Source of the DNA: CAZNNH01 sp964574335 | GTDB lineage: Bacteria; Acidobacteriota; Vicinamibacteria; Fen-336 | Direction: 5' to 3' | DNA: 64,000 bases | NCBI GenBank assembly: GCA_964574335.1 | Contig: CAZNNH010000003.1 | Span: 1-64,000, forward strand | In this document: positions 63,258 through 64,000 of the stretch, in pieces | How the letters are laid out: the number at the start of each line of letters is the position of its first letter | Numbering within the stretch: the first letter of the stretch is position 1 | Translations under genes and position numbers: made by a program | The notes under the pieces: model-generated | Seen by the model: the letters and a program-made list of their open reading frames with translations, nothing else | Databases searched by the model: none | Told to the model about the DNA's origin: nothing

Positions 63258-63938
63258 ATGAGACGCGTCGACTCGATCGAAGACCTCCTGGGCGAGGTCG
63301 TGCCCCTCTCCGCGAGGACGATCGTCGACGTCGGCTGCGGCACCGGCGATCTGGTGCGCTGGCTGGTCGGTCGGGGCGCGAGGGTCACCGGCGTGGACAC
63401 GCCTGCGATGCTGGCCCGCGCCCAGACCCAGCCGCCGGCCGGCCAGGAGGCCTATCTCCCGGGGGGAGCGGAGGCGCTCCCGCTGCCGGACCAGGCCGTG
63501 GACGTGGCGATCTTCGACGCCAGCCTCCACCACGTGCCCGCCGAGCGAATGCGCGACGCCGTGGCCGAGTGCGCCCGCGTGCTGCGGCCCGCCGGACGCG
63601 CGGTGTTCATCGAGCCGGTCGCCAAGGCCGGCTCCTACTACGACCTCACCCGGGTGGCCGGGGACGAGGCGGAGGTCCAGAGGCTGGCCCACGCGGCCAT
63701 CCTCGAGGCCCCGGCCCAGGGACTCGAGCCAGAGAACGAGGAGCTCTTCTACCTGTCGCGCTCCTTCGCCGACTACGAGCACCTCGTGGCCGTCTTCGTC
63801 GAGGACGAGAAACGTCTCGCCGACTGCCTGGCGCGAGCGCGCGAGGAGACCAAGCGCCGCGCCGCCGAGGCAGGCATCGCCTTCGGCGACGTCCGCTACC
63901 GCTCGATCTGCCGCCTCGACGTCCTCAGGCGATCCTGA
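63258..63938 (+). CDS. class I SAM-dependent methyltransferase
   Basis: 226 residues. SAM-binding motifs: TIVDVGCGTGDLVRWLVGRG (motif I), GVDTPAML, ALPLPDQAVDVAIFDASLHH (motif II/IV) and CARVLRPAGRAVFIEPVAKA. The target is unknown; the UbiE/COQ5-like or small-molecule class is most similar in layout. A short GGGG site (63248-63252) precedes ATG 63258. The frame is open upstream to 63069 only as a shadow of the propeller gene. After its stop, 62 bp to the window edge hold nothing I can identify. Confidence 0.88.
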   Translation: MRRVDSIEDLLGEVVPLSARTIVDVGCGTGDLVRWLVGRGARVTGVDTPAMLARAQTQPPAGQEAYLPGGAEALPLPDQAVDVAIFDASLHHVPAERMRDAVAECARVLRPAGRAVFIEPVAKAGSYYDLTRVAGDEAEVQRLAHAAILEAPAQGLEPENEELFYLSRSFADYEHLVAVFVEDEKRLADCLARAREETKRRAAEAGIAFGDVRYRSICRLDVLRRS

Positions 63939-64000
63939 GGCTACCTGGTGCCTCGGGTGCCCTTCCCAAGCGCACGTTCTCGACATCGGACGTGGCAGTG

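Overview
The window is high-GC, gene-dense bacterial chromosome. It has strong Shine-Dalgarno sites, sigma70-type promoters and many GTG or TTG starts. The best lineage clue is an FtsX/MacB-type permease of the ADOP architecture (58229-60625), an orphan-permease family typical of Acidobacteriota. Lipoproteins, an outer-membrane barrel and a C-terminal processing protease indicate a diderm. I infer an uncultured-type Acidobacteriota. No phage, complete transposase, rRNA operon or CRISPR array is visible.

Layout. 1-4740 (minus): SLH/TPR lipoprotein running off the left edge, tsaC, acs and a TrmJ-like RNA methylase. 4826-10165 (plus): probable operon of an exported-type transglutaminase, an ABC ATPase, its permease and ispG. 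10177-17394: gmd, an NtrC-family regulator, a small lipoprotein, a HEAT-repeat protein, a CtpA-type protease and a barrel protein. 17594-17852: divergent tRNA-Cys and tRNA-Gly. 17900-24631 (minus): tightly packed seven-gene run DUF1844 - TPR/zinc-ribbon membrane protein - DUF4388 protein - ribF - degenerate HATPase-like protein - cysS - yraN. 24839-33043 (minus): comEC, a TrmA/RumA-type methylase, a hypothetical, a MITE-like element, coaX, birA and a response regulator with a long repetitive acidic tail. 33121-35238: split methylmalonyl-CoA mutase.

35255-48599 is a surface-polysaccharide or glycolipid region on both strands: four glycosyltransferases, a hexapeptide acyltransferase, a flippase-like membrane protein, a polysaccharide deacetylase, an SDR epimerase and a GT39-like membrane protein. 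It also contains a lone Lon N-domain protein and an output-less dCache sensor. 48645-56751 holds DUF2752 and Yip1 membrane proteins, gatC-gatA, DUF2062, thiL, a 6S RNA gene not represented by any ORF, a CbpA-type DnaJ and an M28 peptidase. 56752-64000 holds a tiny membrane protein, tRNA-Glu, a toxin-antitoxin pair with a palindromic operator, the ADOP permease, an exported esterase, a PQQ-type beta-propeller protein and a methyltransferase.

Most genes are core metabolism, translation and envelope. The least conventional items are the MITE-like element with nested palindromes at 29353-29636, the 6S RNA with its promoter at 53435-53657, the toxin-antitoxin module, the orphan sensor with a structured leader, and several unusual domain combinations (DUF4388 plus pseudopilin-like tail; receiver plus repeat tail; degenerate HATPase).
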